NCBI RefSeq assembly: GCF_039839275.1
Contig: NZ_JBDOQP010000003.1
Location: forward strand, 1 to 64,000
Length of the DNA: 64,000 bases
Direction of reading: 5' to 3'
DNA from: Aerobium sp039839275
Lineage (GTDB): Bacteria > Pseudomonadota > Alphaproteobacteria > Rhizobiales > Rhizobiaceae
The notes beneath the pieces were generated by a model. The model did not search any database. It saw only the letters and a list, made by a program, of their open reading frames with translations, and was not told where the DNA came from. Of this stretch, positions 60,095-64,000 are shown piece by piece. Position 1 is the first letter of the stretch. Each line of letters begins with the position of its first letter. Position numbers and translations under genes: made by a program.

Positions 60095-61226
60095 TCAGTC
60101 GATGTCCTCGACCGCCTGACCGCTGGCGCCCTCGATCCGCTGCGACAATGCGGCTTCCATGAATTCATCGAGATCGCCGTCGAGCACGTCTGAAGGGCTG
60201 CTGCTCTCGACGCCCGTACGCAGATCCTTCACCATCTGGTATGGCTGGAGCACGTAAGAGCGGATCTGGTGGCCCCAGCCGATCTCCGTCTTGGATGCTT
60301 CCGTTGCGTTGGCGATAGCTTCGCGCTTCTTGAGCTCGTCTTCGTAGAGCCGTGAGCGCAGCATCTCCCAGGCCTTGGCCCGGTTCTTGTGCTGCGAGCG
60401 CTCCGCCTGGCACGCGACCACGATGCCGGTGGCCAGATGCGTGATGCGCACCGCAGAATCGGTCGTGTTGATGTGCTGGCCACCGGCGCCCGAGGCGCGA
60501 TAAGTATCAATGCGAACGTCTGATTCCGAGACATCGATTTCGATCGAATCGTCGACGACGGGATAGACCCAGATGCTGGCGAACGAGGTGTGCCGACGCG
60601 CATTCGAATCGTATGGCGAGATGCGGACCAGCCTGTGTACGCCTGACTCGGTCTTCAGCCAGCCATAGGCGTTATGGCCCTTTACGAGGATCGTCGCAGA
60701 CTTGATGCCCGCTTCTTCACCGTCATGCACTTCCAGCGCCTCGACCTTGAAGCCGCGCCGCTCGGCCCAGCGGGTATACATGCGCAGCAGCATGTTCGCC
60801 CAGTCCTGGCTCTCCGTGCCGCCGGCACCGGCATGCACTTCGAGATAGCTATCGTTCGCGTCGGCCTCGCCGGACAGCAGCGTCTCGATCTGGCGTGCCT
60901 GAAGCTCGGCACGCAGGGCGCGAATGGCCGCCTCCGCGTCGCCGATCACGGTCTGGTCGCCCTCCTCCTCGCCCAGCGCGATGAGCTCGACATTATCGTC
61001 GAGCGCCTGCGTGAGTTCCTTGACCGCCTTGATGCCGTCTTCGAGGCCCTGACGCTCGCGCATCAGCTTCTGCGCTTCCTGGGGGTCGTTCCACAGCTCG
61101 CCGTCCTCGGCGCGCATGTTAAGGTAATCAAGTCGCTTTACGGCCTGATCCCAGTCAAAGATGCCTCCTCAGCAGGGTTATGCCCTGCTTGATTTCGTCG
61201 ACCAGATTTTCGATTTCTGCGCGCAT
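60095..61226 (-). CDS. prfB: Peptide chain release factor 2 (with +1 programmed frameshift)
   Basis: 376 aa after frameshift. The first 23 codons start at ATG 61226 (MRAEIENLVDEIKQGITLLRRHL) and end at in-frame TGA 61155-61157; skipping one base yields DWDQAVKRLDYLNMRAEDG and continues to 60095. GGQ is in ASGAGGQHINTTDSAV and the stop codon recognition loop in RISPYDSNARRHTSF (SPY where E. coli has SPF). RF2 reads UGA/UAA; the leader TGA makes its own synthesis depend on RF2 level. Confidence 0.96.
61155..61169 (-). promoter_or_regulatory. prfB autoregulatory +1 frameshift site
   Basis: AGGAGG (61169-61164) sits 3 nt before CTT-TGA-C, the canonical arrangement that causes +1 slipping from CUU to UUU when RF2 is scarce. 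Confidence 0.93.
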
Positions 61227-61363
61227 GGCGGCAAGGCTTCCTGCTGATTATGATGGCTTTGAATCGGCGCGGACCATAGGGACCACTCACCAGCGTGTAA
61301 AGGGCAACGGCAGGCCCCACGGCATGAACCGACGCTTAACTGGGGCGACGCTAGAATGAGGCC

Positions 61364-62512
61364 ATGAGACAGGGCGGACTCCTCTTCAATGCGACACGCG
61401 TGGGGCTGCTAGCTGCCCTGCTGGCGGTCTTCCTGCCCGTGACGTTCGCCCATGCAAACACGCGGCTTTGCCGCCAGCTCGAAGCGCAACTTGCCTCCGT
61501 GCCGTCGGGTGGCGGTTCCAGCGCCCAGGCCAAACGCTACGATGCCGCGATCGTACGCCAGCAGGAGCAGCTTCAGAAGGCGCGCGACGAAGGCCGCAAG
61601 GCCGGCTGCGGCCGCTCGATGTCCGGTTCGGCCGTGGCGTTTTGCGCCAACCTCAATGCCACGATGGAGCGCATGCAGGGCAACCTCGCCGACCTCAAGC
61701 GCAAGCGTACCCAGATGGGTGGAGGCGGTACGCGCGAACGCTCACGCATCCTGGCGGCGATCGACGTCAACGGCTGCCGCGCGCCTGAACGACGCCTGCC
61801 GCCTGCCGTGGAGGCCGCGCCGCGCCAGGAGATCGTACGCCAGCGCGAAAATCGCGGCCAGATCGTCATAGACGGGCGCACCGGCACGCAGATCGGCCAG
61901 CTCACCGGCCGATATCGCACCATGTGCGTGCGCAGTTGCGATGGATATTATTTTCCGATTTCCAATTCGGTGCCGCAGTCCGGCTTCGCCCGCGACCAGC
62001 AGGCCTGCGAGTCGATGTGTCCCGGCACGAGGGTGGAGCTGCACTACCATCGCCTGCAGGGCGAGGAATCGGAAGACATGGTGTCGGCCGTCACCGGCCT
62101 GCCCTACCGTGAGATGGAAAACGCCTTCCTTTACCGCAAGCAGAATGCCTCCAGCCCGGCGGGTTGCGGCTGCGGCGCATCGGCAGCACCACGCGGCTTC
62201 GAGGTCATTGGTGGCGATTATGGCAGTGGCATCGTCGACGACGATCCGGCGCAGGATCAGGACGAACCGCCGCCCATCCCGCAGCCTTCTGGCCGGCCGG
62301 ATCCAGCGGAAGATCCTGAAACCCTTGCCAGCCGCGAAGGCGGCCTCGACGCGGACACCATCAAGCGGCTTGCCACACCCACCCGCAGCGGCCCGCCGGA
62401 CCCTGCGATGGGCGACGCCGACAGGCCTGTCAGGGTCGTCGGGCCTCAGTTCCTTCCCGGCCCAGAAGAGGCAATAGATCTGCGAGCTCAGGACCCTGCT
62501 CGCGCCCAGTGA
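61364..62512 (+). CDS. DUF2865 domain protein, secreted
   Basis: 382 aa from ATG 61364; signal peptide residues 1-31 (LLAALLAVFLPVTFAHA). A helical first half includes QQEQLQKARDEG, and the cysteine-rich DUF2865 region has YRTMCVRSCDGYYFPISN and ACESMCPGTRVELHYHRLQG. The end is proline-rich. Found in rhizobial envelopes; function unknown. Its 3' end overlaps gltX by 83 bp. Confidence 0.85.
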   Translation: MRQGGLLFNATRVGLLAALLAVFLPVTFAHANTRLCRQLEAQLASVPSGGGSSAQAKRYDAAIVRQQEQLQKARDEGRKAGCGRSMSGSAVAFCANLNATMERMQGNLADLKRKRTQMGGGGTRERSRILAAIDVNGCRAPERRLPPAVEAAPRQEIVRQRENRGQIVIDGRTGTQIGQLTGRYRTMCVRSCDGYYFPISNSVPQSGFARDQQACESMCPGTRVELHYHRLQGEESEDMVSAVTGLPYREMENAFLYRKQNASSPAGCGCGASAAPRGFEVIGGDYGSGIVDDDPAQDQDEPPPIPQPSGRPDPAEDPETLASREGGLDADTIKRLATPTRSGPPDPAMGDADRPVRVVGPQFLPGPEEAIDLRAQDPARAQ

Positions 62513-63803
62513 GGGCAAGGCGCAGCGGCATGAACAAAGCCTTGCCCTTGCGCCCCGTCAGGTCCTTGAGGCGATCGGTCCAGACCTTCCAGGTCATCCT
62601 GTCCCAGGGTTCGGCAGGCAGGTTGTCGAATGCGACGGCGAGAAATTCGCGATCCTCGATCGATATTTCCGCGCGTGGCTCCGGCCCTTCGTGGACGACC
62701 TTCCACCATTCGACCGCCTCTCCCAGCCGCTCGAGATTGCCGCGCACCGCGAGCCAGAACGCCTCCGCCCTGTCACCGCCGATGCCCAGTTCTTCAAGCC
62801 GGTCCTTGGCATCCTCGAAGGTCATGACATGGATGAGCGCCCGGTTGAGCGTCAGCAGTTCGGCCGGATCGAACTTGGCCGCCGATTTCGACGTCGCAGC
62901 CGGATCGAAGCGCGCCGCAAGCTCGTCCATCGACCGCACCGCCGCGACGCTTTCCGCCGTGCCGATGAGGACTGCGAGCGAGGCCACCGCCATCGGTTCG
63001 ATCCCGTCGTCGGCGAGGCTCTTGATCGAAAGCGCACCGCTGCGTTTCGACAACCCCTCCCCCGAGGCCGTCGTCAGCAGGTTGTGATGGCCGAATGCCG
63101 GCGGCTCTGCGGCCAGGGCACGAAACAGCGCAATCTGGGCTCCCGTATTGGTGACATGGTCGTCGCCACGGATCACATGCGTCACGCCCAGCTCGATGTC
63201 GTCGACCACCGATGGCAGCGTATAGAGGTAGCTGCCATCCTCCCGCACCAGCACCGGATCGGACATCGAGGCCAGATCGACGGTCTGTGGGCCGCGCACG
63301 ACATCGTCCCACTGGATTTCTGTGCGTTGCGTGTCGAATGGATCGCTGGCGAAATTCGGCAGCAGGAAGCGCCAGTGCGGCGTGCGGCCTTCCGCCTCCA
63401 ATGCCTGCCTGTCGGCTTCCGAGAGCTTGAGCGCCTCGCGCCCGTAGACCGGCGGCAGCTTCCGCGAAAGCCGGATCTTGCGGCGGCGATCCAGTTCTTC
63501 CGGCGTCTCCCAGCACGGATAGAGCAGCCCGGCGTCCTTCAGCCTGGCAACGGCGGCGTCATAGGTGTCGAACCGCGCCGATTGGTGCACGGTGACGTCC
63601 GGCATCACACCCAGCCAGTGCAGGTCCTTCTGGATCTGGTCAGCATATTCCTGCTTCGAGCGCGCCGTGTCGGTATCATCGAAGCGCAGGATGAAACGGC
63701 CGTCATGGATCTTTGCATACAGCCAGTTGAACAGCGCGGTGCGCGCATTGCCTATGTGGATATGGCCGGTTGGAGACGGCGCGAAACGAACGGTGACGGT
63801 CAT
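62430..63803 (-). CDS. gltX: Glutamyl-tRNA synthetase
   Basis: 457 aa from ATG 63803. HIGH motif APSPTGHIHIGNARTALF and KMSKS-like GLSKRSGALS are clear. The length and sequence match the shorter of the two gltX paralogues of rhizobia. Start overlaps the MFS stop (ATGA); the 3' end overlaps the DUF2865 gene in the opposite direction. Confidence 0.95.
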   Translation of the reverse strand: MTVTVRFAPSPTGHIHIGNARTALFNWLYAKIHDGRFILRFDDTDTARSKQEYADQIQKDLHWLGVMPDVTVHQSARFDTYDAAVARLKDAGLLYPCWETPEELDRRRKIRLSRKLPPVYGREALKLSEADRQALEAEGRTPHWRFLLPNFASDPFDTQRTEIQWDDVVRGPQTVDLASMSDPVLVREDGSYLYTLPSVVDDIELGVTHVIRGDDHVTNTGAQIALFRALAAEPPAFGHHNLLTTASGEGLSKRSGALSIKSLADDGIEPMAVASLAVLIGTAESVAAVRSMDELAARFDPAATSKSAAKFDPAELLTLNRALIHVMTFEDAKDRLEELGIGGDRAEAFWLAVRGNLERLGEAVEWWKVVHEGPEPRAEISIEDREFLAVAFDNLPAEPWDRMTWKVWTDRLKDLTGRKGKALFMPLRLALTGREQGPELADLLPLLGREGTEARRP

Positions 63804-64000
63804 GGCTTCCGCGTACCCCATGCCCCGGCCATTGGCAACGGCCCGGCCTCTGCTGCTTCGCGCGCGATCAGACGCTGCGATACGCCAACCAGCACCAGAC
63901 ATATCGCCAGACAATAGATTCCCATCGTCAGGATTTGCGCCGGATAGCTGACGCCGATATCGATCAGGTAGCCGGTCAGGCCGGGCCCGATCGCGGTCGC
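63800..64000 (-). CDS. MFS transporter, C-terminal part
   Basis: Open at the window edge (66 aa visible plus TGA 63800-63802). Contains the glycine-rich ATAIGPGLTGYLIDIGVSYP and a final membrane helix (IYCLAICLVLVGVSQRL) typical of major facilitator transporters. Partial. Overlaps the gltX start. Confidence 0.6.
   Translation of the reverse strand, partial: ATAIGPGLTGYLIDIGVSYPAQILTMGIYCLAICLVLVGVSQRLIAREAAEAGPLPMAGAWGTRKP

Noticed and set aside
62691..63917. A 408-codon plus-strand frame
   Set aside because: Antisense of gltX; composition is arginine-rich and has no recognisable domain.

Overview
The window is GC-rich alphaproteobacterial DNA, most consistent with Hyphomicrobiales (rhizobial order, Phyllobacteriaceae-like). 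This rests on a SUF operon preceded by an Irr-type iron box, a DUF2865 protein, and the style of the prfB, gltX and AsmA-like genes. It has two parts: a siphovirus-type prophage that begins left of the window and ends at a tRNA-Thr gene (about 1-39,964), and a chromosomal housekeeping block (about 39,965-64,000).

Prophage, left arm (minus strand, 28,030 down to 1). Gene order from the control region leftwards is: two XRE regulators, a cluster of very small membrane or unknown proteins, a DUF4942 methyltransferase, a GapR-like/RMF-like protein, a second DNA methyltransferase, a RuvC-like nuclease, a DnaB-like helicase, small unknown genes, HNH endonuclease, terminase small and large subunits, and a prohead protease fused in frame to an HK97-type major capsid protein. 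Then come portal, a coiled-coil/fibre-like protein, a sugar-modification-like cassette, connector and neck proteins, tail terminator, major tail protein, tail chaperones G and GT (linked by a classical -1 slippery site), and a tape measure protein that runs off the left edge. A lipoprotein gene sits on the opposite strand among the tail genes.

Prophage, immunity region (28,030-29,865). A CI-like S24 repressor, a Rap1a-like secreted protein and a tiny ORF lie between two operator arrays built from the same palindrome (TTGCC-N4-GGCAA, seven copies). The two arrays face opposite ways and each contains TTGACA followed 6 nt later by an operator. This parallels lambda OR/cI/rexAB/OL, with the Rap1a-like gene in the rex position.

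Prophage, right arm (plus strand, 29,865-39,902). This is a tightly overlapping early operon: an Arc-like regulator, a RecE/Cas4-like PD-(D/E)XK nuclease, a Sak4/RecA-like ATPase and a DUF968-like HNH protein (a recombination module), then a run of small proteins of unknown function. It ends with a Thg1-like 3'-5' polymerase, an Xis-like protein and a tyrosine integrase 63 bp from the 3' end of tRNA-Thr(UGU). Lysis genes and the distal attachment site are not in view.

Chromosome. nadK, a DEAD-box helicase, TfoX-like and GFA-like genes are followed by the complete SUF iron-sulfur operon (NifS-like desulfurase, sufB, sufC, sufD, sufS, sufT, sufA; minus strand). Next come an alpha/beta hydrolase, anmK, tyrS, a stand-alone BLUF photosensor, a large AsmA-like envelope protein, Bcp peroxiredoxin, an M23 peptidase, prfB with its autoregulatory +1 frameshift, a DUF2865 protein, gltX and the C-terminus of an MFS transporter.
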